This document shows positions 40,301-51,000 of a stretch of DNA of 64,000 bases, piece by piece. How positions within the stretch are numbered: the stretch's first letter is position 1; each line of letters opens with the position of its first letter. This DNA comes from Sycobia sp. Sy_11. Taxonomy: Eukaryota > Arthropoda > Insecta > Hymenoptera > Epichrysomallidae. Both the position numbers and the translations under genes were made by a program. The notes under the pieces are model-generated. The model was not told where the DNA came from and ran no database searches. It saw only the letters and a program-made list of their open reading frames with translations. The stretch covers positions 1-64,000 of the forward strand of contig JACCIC010000018.1 of NCBI GenBank assembly GCA_018907035.1, written 5' to 3'.

Positions 40301-42973
40301 CGATAAGTTATTACAAAATAAGAAAATTTACTTAAAAAGTTTTTATATTATCTCTATAATACTTCTTTAATTACCATCAATCCATACCCTAAAATTACAC
40401 GCACTTTTGAATGGGTATATTTCACACATTAGGGCACCTACGAAAACGGAAGTTTAGACTGCTTTTAATTGACGCAACAGTTAAGGCTGCATGTTCTTAG
40501 GAGATAGGAATATGGGGATGGAACAAATGGGTGAATTTAGGAAAAACACAGTAGAGATATGTGATAATAGCACTAGGAATAAACAGAAAAATGTCCAGTT
40601 ATACGTGGCAAATGGAAGCAAGAAAGAGAATATGGAAATGGATAGCTTTAGAAGAGCAGGCAGATATGTAATGGACGTAGGAAATTTGGAGGGACGGAGG
40701 CGTTAAGGCAGTATTCTACCTTAGACCCTCGAAAAAAATACTTTTTGTAAAATTTTTCTGAGAATGCTATTGAAGATATGGATTTAGGATTTGAAATGCT
40801 TAATAAATACACTCTTGAAGTACATAAAAAAAATTTTTTTTATTTATTTTATACATTTTTTATACATGTAAAGTATGGTCAAAGCCAACACCTCAAAAAG
40901 TAGGTAACGTTGTCGTGGTCGTAAAATTTTGCCAACGGATGGTCTGAAATAAAAAAATCAAATAGTTGTATGTTCGGTATGACTCCAGAAACCGATCTAA
41001 TTAGAATATTTTATGTACGTGCAAAATCAACAAAATGGCGGCTAAAATACGAAAGAAAAAAAATTGCTTTTTTTCCGTCTTTTTTTGCAATAAAAATATA
41101 GTTAGAATTAAAATTTTAAGTTAATTGTAGTTAGGACGGTTAATGCAAACATATAGAATATGTGTTCAAAATTTCATAAGGATCGGTTCAATAGTTTTTT
41201 AGTTTTCACGATCACGGTACTTGAAAACGCTGTTTTGATTAAAAACGCGTTTAAAGTTTTTGTAAGTGAAAAATCGTAAAAAAAATTATCTTACGCTCAA
41301 TCAGCGATGCCTGGGCCACACAATATGCCTTCAACTGCATAGCGGTTTGGCCGATTTTCAGGCCCTTAATTAAGTAGCAGTGAGGCATGCAATTTTAACG
41401 ATTTTTTTCCCATTATAGACATGCTTCGGTTCCATAGCCCAAACTGTTGAGTGGAAACACTCATTGTTATTTTGAGTGTTTCTGCCCAAACATCTCTCCA
41501 GCAATTCCATTTTTGTTAAATCTTTGTAGATCGGTTTCAGTACCTCTTGTACGTCACTAGTAAGAGCAGGACGAAATTCTAATTTTTTAAAGCGTTTTTT
41601 GCTTCGGCCTTCTTATACTTGCACCAGCTGTCTGAACAATACGTATGCTGTGGTTTGTAGTCTGTTGAGATTTTGTGGTAATAGCCGGCTCAGATATCGT
41701 TTCGCATGCCTTCTACTGAATTTGAATTCCTTTCAATTGCAAGACTGTAGTTTTTAGATAACGCCTTCATTAATTTGATACTTAGATCAGCAGTCTTCAT
41801 TTTTTTAATCACGACTTTTGGTTTCTTCACAACTTTCTTCGGTGCAGCTACTTTTTTCGTTTTTTTTTTCTCCGGCCTTCAGTTTTGCAGTCTCATAAAA
41901 GGGAAGGTAATATTGAGAAGTAAAGGTATATATTTTGATGAGAATATATATAGGTGTAATAATTTACAATAGGGGAACAGTTGCTGCAGCGAACAAGGCC
42001 AGGTAGATCGCTAATCTATAAAGAATAGCGCGTTCAGGTAAGTGCGTTCGAAAGGTGAAAAAGTATAGTTAGACTACTGGAATCTTTCTAAAATTTTGAA
42101 CTAACATTCTTGAATAAATTTACTTCCGAAAAATGTAAAAAAAACATTTTTTTTCAAAGTTGTAATGTAGAATACTGCCTTAAATCACATCGACTATGGG
42201 ACGTAGAGAAGAAATTGAAGAATAGACACTGAAAGAAAAGAACAACGAGCGAGAATGAAAATTAAAAGAATAGCTTAGCAGTTCGATAATTGCGGTGCCG
42301 AAAGGTGAACCGATTGAAGAGTTAAGCTAATATAGTGGACAAATTTCAAATAATAGCTAAATCGCACGTTGGGGAGAAAAGCACGTTATGAAAAAGTGAT
42401 CAAAAGGCAAGAGGGATGCAGTAAGGCAGGCGCGAATTAAAAGTGAAAAATGTAACATTGGAAAGAAATAAGTAGGTAAATAAAAAAAAAAGGTTTAAAA
42501 CGAATTAATTTATACCGGATTAATTGTCACCGGATACGCTCGAGACTGTTGTACGAGGAATCTAAATATGCAGAAAGCCTACTGAATCTGTACATGATAC
42601 TAATAAATATATACTGGATAATCTAGATTTGTATTAGCGAGTATAATAGCCCATATCAATTATCTGCTCCGATTATTCTGTTAATATCTATCTAAAATGT
42701 TTCTAAATATTCTGTTATTATTCTGCTCAAATAACATTATACCTTTGTCTTTTTCAGGGCGACGGTGGCGCACCTGTATTCGCGTACAGACAGAGAATAC
42801 TTGTAGGCATAGTCTCATACGACACATATGACTGTCGCAATGGCGAACCAATGATCTTCACTAACATCTCAAATTATCTGGGCTATATTCATAACGAAAT
42901 GAATTATTATAACATGGCTGCACAGTATCGGAACAATTATCCATTTATTGAATTCATCTACGACGACGAGTAA
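34968..42973 (+). CDS. Secreted serine protease homologue (S1 fold, catalytic Ser replaced by Gly), four exons
   Basis: Exons: 34968-35016, 37444-37772, 38845-39099 and 42758-42973, all GT-AG with matching phases; 282 aa. Residues 1-20 (MYFKASVCVF..) form a signal peptide split by the first intron. The chymotrypsin fold is clear: QKR|LRGS stands in for the R|IVGG activation site, LLTAAHHV holds His57, DDIAVIH holds Asp102, and GDGGAP replaces GDSGGP, so the catalytic Ser is Gly. The protein should lack protease activity. Both partners of the Cys42-Cys58 disulphide are also lost, while Cys168/182 and Cys191/220 equivalents remain; one extra residue precedes GDGG. There is no clip domain. Family knowledge: such homologues act as cofactors or binding proteins in haemolymph, venom, saliva or seminal fluid; which applies here is unknown. 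Introns hold repeats and transposons. A polyadenylation signal may lie at 43,541. Exons are AT-rich. Confidence 0.85.
35741..35882 (+). repeat. Interspersed SINE-like repeat, copy 2
   Basis: Same block order as at 2,932 and 37,061. The first box here reads GGTTCGATCC, a good match to the tRNA/SINE pol III B box. No A box or poly-A tail was confirmed. It lies in intron 1 of the protease homologue. Confidence 0.55.
37061..37219 (+). repeat. Interspersed SINE-like repeat, copy 3
   Basis: Longest of the three copies; contains CGATCGCTAGAGCAAAGAAC, TCTCGGCTGATTAACACAAG and GCATGTGCTTTGTTTATAAA. It lies 225 bases before exon 2 of the protease homologue, in the same orientation as the gene. Confidence 0.6.
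37266..37302. repeat. (TA)n microsatellite
   Basis: The only long dinucleotide run between about 23.6 and 51.9 kb, located in intron 1 of the protease homologue. Confidence 0.93.
39317..39332. other. 16-base perfect palindrome with CACATGTG core
   Basis: TTCCCACATGTGGGAA is its own reverse complement and contains an E-box-type core. It lies in the last intron of the protease homologue, 217 bases after the exon 3 donor. It may be chance or a binding site for a basic helix-loop-helix dimer. Confidence 0.35.
40703..42183. mobile_element. TTAA-flanked DNA transposon with inverted termini, Kolobok-like
   Basis: A perfect 13-base terminal inverted repeat, GGCAGTATTCTAC at 40,707-40,719 and its reverse complement at 42,167-42,179, is bordered on each side by TTAA (40,703-40,706 and 42,180-42,183), the expected target duplication. 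The element is about 1.48 kb and carries a broken transposase-like frame on the minus strand. A TTAA target fits Kolobok or piggyBac. The transposase motifs, which are not piggyBac-like, and GG at the tips favour Kolobok. The ends are intact but the coding part is dead, so it is non-autonomous. It sits in the last intron of the protease homologue, inside a LINE remnant. Confidence 0.75.
41370..41890 (-). pseudogene. Broken transposase-like ORF inside the TTAA element
   Basis: On the minus strand a Lys-rich stretch (41,890-41,800) leads into YSLAIERNSNSVEGMRNDI, a stop, then AGYYHKISTDYKPQH and CSDSWCKYKKAEAK. After a one-base frame change come LTSDVQEVLKPIY, LLERCLGRNTQNNNE and a final KKIVKIACLTAT before a stop. 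The Cys/His/Trp-rich order (HK.STD..PQH, C..SWC.Y, L..RC..G.TQN.NE) recurs in arthropod proteins annotated as Mutator-like/Kolobok transposase domains. One stop and one frameshift in about 170 codons show decay. Only the C-terminal part of a typical protein is present. Confidence 0.6.
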
Positions 42974-45553
42974 ATAACTGCTGAAATATATGATACCAAA
43001 AAAAATCTTTTTATCAAAAGTAAACGAGTTCGGCGGATTTGATCCGCTTTTAGCATCTTAAGAACTGGAAAACCTATCGGTTTAATAGCGTATTTTATAA
43101 AAAATTTATGTATAAAATATTGTTCTAAAATTTTCCGTAACATATTTTAAAAATTATAATAATATAACGCAATTAAAAATCAGATCATTGAAACATTCGG
43201 ATGTCGTGGTTGTGATGACGAAAATTAGATTTTTGTATACACTGTATCTAATTATATTGTATTGTAGATCTTTTTATTGAATTCATTGAACAATAATTCT
43301 TTGTTATTACCAAAACCAAACAACTTTGTTAGAACAATAACAAAGGAGACATTTTCACCAATGTAACGTAGTTAGGCGAGTTTGATGTGTCTTTAGTTTG
43401 TATAAATCTAATTATGTATATTATAAAAAGTTTATTAATAATCGTAATTACAACTTAAAGCAATGCGATCATTCAAAGAAATGGCTAAGTTCTTTTTATA
43501 TGTATCCCTATAAATAACAGAATGTCTAGTTTATAGTAATAATAAATAAATAGTTTTAATAAAATTACAGCATAATAAAGTAATTAAATCATTTCTAAAT
43601 AGCCGAGTTCATTGTCATTATATAAAAAAAGTTACAGCTTAAGAAAAGTAATGAGATCATTTCCAAATCGCCCAGTTCATTTGCACATTCGGGACAAATG
43701 GCATACCTAGCGGATTTTTCTAAAAGTCTTCTTTTTTTAAATGAGTATGCACATGCTATAAAATTATAATACGTAGATGACAAAGAAAATATGAATATTT
43801 AAATATTACAAATTTAGTTTTACAAATCCTTGCTCAAAATTCACAAAAATATATTTTTCAAATCAATAATATAAACGCGCGATCGTATAAAACATAATCA
43901 TCGTACATTGTCGATATTTTTTAAGTGAACGATCTTCTGCTATTTGTTCTCACAATATGCGCATCATTGTTAAAAAACAGTAATGCGATCATGATAGAAT
44001 ATCATAATAGTTAAAGTAATTTTATTAATATGGTTACTGATACGTAAATGTTTTCTATTTCGATTCATTAATGTAATCGATCATCTAAGTAAATAATATT
44101 TTACATTATTTTTTAATTTACAGCATTCATATCGATAAGAATTTTAATTTTTTGTCAGTATTACTACATACACTTTTTGTTTTGTTCGCGTATTAGATAC
44201 ATAACCTTTTTAACAAGTTATAAATACGCTAAAAACGCATCGAACTCGTCTAATTAATTTTACTTTTGTTAAAAGTTTTTTTAGAATCTCTATTAACAGC
44301 TATATTGATGGTTTCAAATCGTGACAAAAGTAACCAAAATTTACAATTTTTATTAATTTTCAAAGCTTTTTCGAAGTCAGAAAATCTTGCTAAAATTAGT
44401 TATTTTATCTATTAATCGTGTAATGTAGGTAGTATGTATTAAAATATATGTTAATACTATAATAGAAATACTATATTAGATAACATAAATTACTAATTCT
44501 TGTTATTATTAAAGTGAATATAATTGATTTAATGTATTTTATATCTTTTTATTGTACTAAGTCTTATCAAGCATTAGAAAAATTCAAAAAAAATATTTTA
44601 TTGTTAATTAATTATTATTATTTACACAATAACTAAAAATAATTCTTAAATATTTAAATCTTGTTCTTGAAAGTGTTAATATCACCACATAAGCATATTG
44701 TATGCAATATAAGTTTTATACAAAATAATAAAATACAGTAAGATCACCTACTAAAATTCTATAATTTTGTTAAATTAAGTTATATCATTTGTAAATTTAA
44801 TTACAGTATAAATATTTACTTTGTGAATTATTCCTCCTGAGGTTATATATGTCCATTCTTGTACAGAAACGTCGGCAGAAAAAAGTTGAATATTTTTTTA
44901 CATAAATTGAGAATTCGATATTCTAATTAGAAGTAGATATGACCAGCTAAATATCTTCACACACACATATATATATATATATTAGAATTAAAAATTTTAC
45001 TTATGTCGATTGTTCGGAATTAATAATAAATATTTTTATCGGTCTTACAGTCTTTATAATATCATATATTAGCTAAATTAGACTGTACTTGTTTATGTTT
45101 ATGTTAGAATTATTTATTTATTATTTATTTATTCATTTTAGATTCTACGGAGGTGAACATAAACAAGGATAGTCTGACTGTCATTATTTTAGCTATTATT
45201 TATAAATTGCAAGTTGCAAAGCGCGCTAAGCGTTGCCGACAATACGTCCGGCGCGATGTTATCTGGGCTGGGTATAATTTTCGCGCATATTAGTAGTAAC
45301 CAACTATCGATAATATAGTTGCTACATATTACCTGCATATTTTTATTATGTTGAATTCGGTTCAACAGATGTCGCTGTTACTGGTTTATTCCACGTTTTA
45401 TTCAAAACGTCAAAATTTATAGCACGTAGCAGATATAACTGATATATAAGATAAGTATTGTAGCTGGTACTTGGTTAAGTATAGTGTACGAAAAATAGTG
45501 TAAAAGTACAAAAAAGGAATTGAAAAAGTGTATGTTTGTAATTGTTAGTTTGA
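42974..45553. other. Intergenic DNA between protease homologue and YIPF gene
   Basis: The first ~600 bases probably contain the 3' UTR of the protease homologue, with AATAAA at 43,541-43,546. A degenerate repeat lies at 43,446-43,682. The rest is AT-rich until a short CpG-rich patch at about 45,218-45,290, which may be the YIPF promoter. No further gene was found. Confidence 0.45.
43446..43682. repeat. Three degenerate copies of a ~55-base unit
   Basis: Copies at about 43,446-43,495, 43,564-43,615 and 43,630-43,682 share AATTACA.CTTAA, AA.GTAATG.GATCATTT and C.AAAT.GCC.AGTTCATT type blocks. The last two are about 65 bases apart. They overlap the candidate polyadenylation region of the protease-homologue gene. 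Confidence 0.5.
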
Positions 45554-47564
45554 ATGAATGGTAGCAGAATGAACCCTGGAGATCAACAATTTATAAATTT
45601 TGATGATTATCCTAGTACAACTACTAGTTCTACGCAAAGGCATGTAGATCTTGGAACACCAAATCAGCATCTTTTTGGGCATTTACACAGCGATCCTGCT
45701 GGTGATGGAATGATGCAGGATCTTCAAGGTTTTCCTGGTCAAAAAGATGGTACTAAAATAAAAAAATTTATTATTGTTTTAGTTAAATTTATTGTCATTT
45801 AAACATAAAAATTAGTTAATATATTATGTACCTTTAAACTCAACATTATGTAGATTTGTAAAAAAATAGAATAGCTGATTTTCTTATTTTGTATTACAGA
45901 TAATGCACCAAAAAGTTTTTGGACTATTGAATATTATCAAAAGTTCTTCAATGTAAGTTCAAATGATGTTGTCGAAAGGTTAAAAAGATCAATGATCCCT
46001 TATGGAACGGATAATTATTTACTATCACAAATAAGGCCTAATCCAGATTTGTACGGCCCATTCTGGGTTTGTGTTACTTTAATATTTGTAATAGCAATTA
46101 GTGGCAATCTTGCTAATTATTTACAGTCAGCGAATAGTGCTGATTATCATTGGAAGTACGAATTTCATATTGTATCTTATGCTGCTACTTGCATATTTCT
46201 CTATGCTTGGTTGTTACCACTCATCCTCTGGGGAGCACTGAAATGGTCAAATACTAAAGAAGATAATCTTGATAACGAGCTAATTGAGGTGAATATTACA
46301 CAAATAGAATCATAGTTGTAAATAGTGTATGAGTAAATGGCATCGCTTTAATCAATGAATATAATATAACTCAATGTTAATATTGCAGTCTAATAGGGAC
46401 ATTGGTCTTTTGGAAATGATTTGTCTATACGGCTATTCTTTAACAATTTACATTCCTGTTGCATTTCTGTGGACAATACAAATTGGTGTATTACAATGGT
46501 TTTTAGTAATTATTGCAACAGTTTTATCTGGTGGTGTATTATTAAGGTCATTATCACCTGTTATTCCAGGTAATATGTTCTTTCTGAACTTTGTTAAATA
46601 TTTTTTGTATATGAAAATATTGTTTGAAAATTCCAGAGCAAAATATTTATATTGATATTTATAATAGCAAATATCATAAGGTGAATGATTAACTTCTCAT
46701 TCTGATATATCTTATGACTTAGAATTGTACATAAAAAGATATATTTATTATTATATCGTCTTCATATGAGGTTTAATCTTTGATAAATTTTATCAATATT
46801 AAATTAATATATATTATATTAATTAATCTAATATAAAAAAGTATTTATAGCGATTAATTCAAGTATAAATTTATACACCTTCTATCTTATTATTTACCAA
46901 TATAAATTTTGAGCAGTTTTTTTTCTTTACTATTAATTAGATGCATTTATTCTTTACTTTGGGTAACGAGAGTTAAACTTTTAAATTATAATATTTTTTG
47001 AAATGAACTCGTTGCTCAAAAAATATAAAATTATTCTATTTTTTTAACTTATTTTATTGAATACCAAAACTTAAAATTATTTGTAAATTGAAATTTCATT
47101 CTAATGAATGTCTTTATTAAAGTTTTTTTTTCATGTGAATATTTAATATTTAAAATAAAATAAATGTCTTTATTAAAGTTTTTTTCATGTGAATATTTAA
47201 TATTTAAAATAAAAAATCATTATTTTATTATATATTTTCAGTTAAATACATTTGAAAAACTTGTTTTATTAATAAATTTAAATTAAGTTTAAAAATTAAA
47301 ATAAAAGTCATGAACTTAATGGACAAAAATTAAAAGAATTTCTACTATTTAGGTAAACAAAAAGTAATATACATTACTGCTGTATTGGGCATGCATTTAA
47401 TACTGGCTGCTGGATTTATGCTGTACTTTTTCCATGTACCACAATCAACAATTCCAGATATTACTACGACCACGAGTACAACCTCTACCACTCCAGAGGT
47501 TCCAGTTCATAAAAATAATCTTGCAGGAGTTACGAACAGTAGTACTGTCTTAAAGCATACATGA
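45554..47564 (+). CDS. YIPF1/YIPF2-type Golgi membrane protein (Yip1 family), complete, four exons
   Basis: Exons: 45554-45749, 45900-46288, 46389-46569 and 47353-47564; 325 aa. Family knowledge: YIPF1 and YIPF2 are five-span membrane proteins of the late Golgi that form a complex with YIPF6 and interact with Rab GTPases. Seen here: a polar cytosolic N-terminus of about 70 residues; SFWTIEYYQKFFNV (71-84); RPNPDLYGPFWV (111-122) with the family DLYGP signature; IAISGNL; five hydrophobic segments near 121-140, 160-185, 198-220, 223-245 and 261-285, the third containing CLYGYSLTIYIP; and a short Thr-rich lumenal tail. The exon 1 donor (ATG|GTACTA) is weak; GTCAAA 19 bases earlier keeps the same frame and is an alternative. 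A 10-codon upstream ORF from 45,532 overlaps the start; Met6 (45,569) is an alternative start. Exons are AT-rich and CpG-poor. Confidence 0.93.
47107..47216. repeat. 56-base tandem duplication in YIPF intron 3
   Basis: AATGTCTTTATTAAAG followed by a T run, CATGTGAATATTTAATATT and an A-rich end is repeated at 47,107 and 47,163 with only small differences in run length. This is a recent duplication, about 140 bases before exon 4. Confidence 0.9.
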
Positions 47565-48005
47565 ACTATATTTTCATGATTTTTAAATCGAAAAAAGACT
47601 AATTAGTCTGTAAATGTAAAACATGACTTTTCAGTCCTTTTTTTACTGAGCATTACGTTCCATTGTATTCTAATTATTACTTATAATATAGATTTAAGGC
47701 AAGTGATACATAATTCAGATAAGTAAGCAAAAGGTTTCTACATCATTGTGAATAGTTTATTATCATTTTAATAGTTTATTACGAAACCGAAAGTAAAGAA
47801 ATTTTATTATTTAAACCTTTTTGTTTATTTGTATGTATATAACATTTTGTGATGTCAAGGAAAAAAAATTATGTACTCAATTACGTAAATTTAATATTTT
47901 TAGCGTGATAAATTTATTCATACATATTATGTGTTAAATATTTTTTTACCTCTAAATGAACGACAATGACTTGGAACTGTATGCATGAAATGTAGAAAAT
48001 CATGA

Positions 48006-48011
48006 AATAAA
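48006..48011 (+). terminator. Candidate polyadenylation signal of the YIPF gene
   Basis: AATAAA, the first canonical hexamer after the stop codon, about 440 bases downstream. Cleavage would be expected 10-30 bases further on. Confidence 0.5.
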
Positions 48012-51000
48012 CTCATTTAGAGTTGCATTTAAGGAAGGACTTCATAAGCAGAGGATCTTTTGACTCTGAGGGGCCTCACAGCTTAAAAAAATATAAACAA
48101 GATTATTAAATATTATTTGAATATTCGACGTAAGATATATACGAATAATTATATTAGAATTGGTAAAAGATTTAGAGATATTTATATATTATCTCTATTT
48201 TATTTATATTCCACAATTTATTGCATTGTTTACAAAGCTATAAAAAAACTGTAAGAAATTCTGTTGGGTTTCATGGATATATTCGATTATTTAATTATAT
48301 ACTTTTATTTTTTTTGGGCATTCGATCTTAAGGGGTTATCGAAGACATTTATTATCGATCAAAAAAGAAGTTTTTGAAGTACACGTTAATTTATTATAAA
48401 TTTTAGGTAAGATGAGAACGTTTTGAAAATTTGATTTATAATTTTTAGTTATCAAATTTTGTAAATCTTATTTCCATAACTTGTTCCGAGTTGGCAGCAA
48501 AGCATAATAGAGATTAAATGTAAGCATATAATTAACTAAAATTTTACAATTCTTTAATATTTATATTTATTTAGCCAGTGTGCTCATTTTTTATTATAAT
48601 TATAGTAATCTGTAGAATCTGTGCATACAAATTGTACCATCATTGTTGGAAATATAAAGGAGTAATTACTCAAAATCTGGAGTAATGAACCCGAAGATGA
48701 AAAAGAATCTAAAAAAGTATAAGTATGCCTTTGTGTAATATTTATGTGCATAATTTAAGTCTGGTAAATTCAAGATTACATGAAGATATATTGAATCAAA
48801 TATAATAATATAAAGAAATTATATTACGACACAGTTAATTTTTATAAATTATATAAAGTATATGTTATATACTGTAAGTAGCATCATCAGTGTTTATTTG
48901 ATGGTTATAAAAATATCAAAACTACTTAACCGATTGCAACAAAAGTTGAGTAGAATATATTTTTGGTAGTAAGGACTATAACTTGTTATAAAATATACAC
49001 TATATGTAAATTTGCTAAAATACAAATTTTATCTTCAAAGAACACCAATAAACACAAATAAGTTTCTAAGCTTATTTACCTAAGTAAATAAATTTTAAGA
49101 AGCAGATGTTACGTATGCAGGAAAACAATTTCAAATGAAATTTATATTTATTTAACGATTTTTACGTTTTTGGGTAAATATATTTTACTAAAATTTTTTA
49201 TATGTACTAATTTCAATGTATTTGCTGAGATAAGGAAAATCAATTCGTGAGTGGTTTAACCTGATTTAGCTTTAGATTTTGCCGAAATGCCCATCAAACT
49301 GAACTCGTAATTACAAAAGAGAATCGGACTGACATTATAATTATAAATAACAATAATGTATTAAATCTTTACCAATTTGGAAATTTGTATATAGTTTCCA
49401 TTTGAGAATGAATATGAGTTGCATTGGAGAAGATCTTATTTATTTATCAGAATCAGTGTTGGAGATAGAATGATTTCGAAATAGAATTAATAATTAAAGC
49501 TTATTTTAAAACTAAAAGTAATAATAATATAAAATTCAAACCAACTGTTTGATATATTTTACAAAAGCGATAGATTACATCGATTTATTCTATGAGTGAT
49601 TAAGCCGTACGGCAAGGCTTGCCTTTTATAAGGAGTATGACTTTTTTTAATAACTTAATTTTTAATTTTTTTTATGTACAAATGGTTAGATATAATGAAG
49701 ATATAGTGATGCGATTAATACTAGGGATAATAACGACTTAACTAATTCAATTGAATTTACAAGATAAAAGTATGACAAAAATGTCAAAAGGTAAGTCAAG
49801 TATCGAGGCATGATAAACTGGTGGTATGCAATTCGTGGAAATTACTGCAATCGACCAAATGAAAAAAAAAAAACAATAAAATTTTTTTTCGATTCGTTTA
49901 TGCAAAGGATACTCTAATATCGTTGTGGTTTTTGGCGGAAATTAAATTTTCGTGATGAAATCCATAAAAAATCCATAACAATGATGGTTTTTCAAATTTA
50001 TGTCAGAAAATACGAAAAATTTTAAAAAATAATTCCGACAAAAGTTGTAGATCTCTTCAAAATACATCTTTTTTGTTTTATAAATTTTTTCGGTATTAGA
50101 GATCATATTTCAGGAGAAAAAAAGTTCAAACAATTTCCTCTCAGTTTTCCGTGAAGAACGAGGTTTTGTGTCTGTACTTCCGAAAATCATACCCCATTTT
50201 GTTTAAAATTTGTATACTTATGTTTTTTTTAGTACTGCTTACGAATATTATAATAGCTTCTGTCGATTTACAAGTTAAAAATCATAAAATAAAATTTTTT
50301 AATATTTCAAACAAATGTTATAAAAACCATTAAAATATGTTTTTTGTTCTATGAAGTTTTTTTTACAGGCAGTTTTCCTTGAGAGAAATGTGCTCAAAGG
50401 CTTCTATATTAAGTATTTGGAGAACGGAATGTACAGATGTAAATCAATAAGAAAAAAACGTCTATAAACAAAAGTTGTTAGTTTGTTAAATTGTTAATTA
50501 ATTAAATTAGTTAAATTGTTTTTATTCTTTTATGGCACCTTGGTTGGTGTTTAAGAGTTATACATTTAATATCAAGCACGTTTTGGTACCCGAAATGTAT
50601 GTATAATTCGGCCACACCATATCCTCGATGCTTCATGGGAATCCGATATAGAATTCTTTCATTTTTTCCAGAAATATCGTTGGATCGTTGTTATCGTTGT
50701 TATCGTTGAAAACATGTATAGAACACAAACATGTATTTTGAAATGATCTACAAGTTTTATTTGAGGTATTTTTTATGATTTTTCTTATTTTCCGATATAA
50801 ATTCCAAAAACTATTATTTTTATGTTTTTTTTTGTAATGAAAAATGCTATTTCGGTTGCCAACTACGAAATTCATAATCAGTACCCAAAAAAAAAAATCT
50901 TTAAAATTTTAGTTAAGTCGGATGTGGGCATTTTTCGGAAGTTTATCATCCGTAAATGTAGTTGTGGCTGTGCGTGTAAGACATTTTTCATGGTTTGGAA

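Larger units (their letters stand above)
40484..42480 (+). pseudogene. Decayed non-LTR retrotransposon (LINE) 3' coding remnant
   Basis: The frame beginning near 40,498 reads EIGIWGWNKW, then after a stop RYVIIALGINRKMSSYTWQ and MEARKRIWKW. This resembles the region after the reverse transcriptase of insect LINEs (GAEIWGW...Q.RY...LG..R.TP.Y.VR.E). It is full of stops. The similarity appears to resume after 42,184 as charged sequence, ending near an A run at 42,482. The remnant is split by the TTAA-flanked element at 40,703-42,183, so it is the older insertion. The match is short and assigned from memory. Confidence 0.42.

Noticed and set aside
43595..43783. 62-codon minus-strand frame with a CPEC piece
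   Set aside because: Overlaps the degenerate triple repeat and has no second Cys pair.
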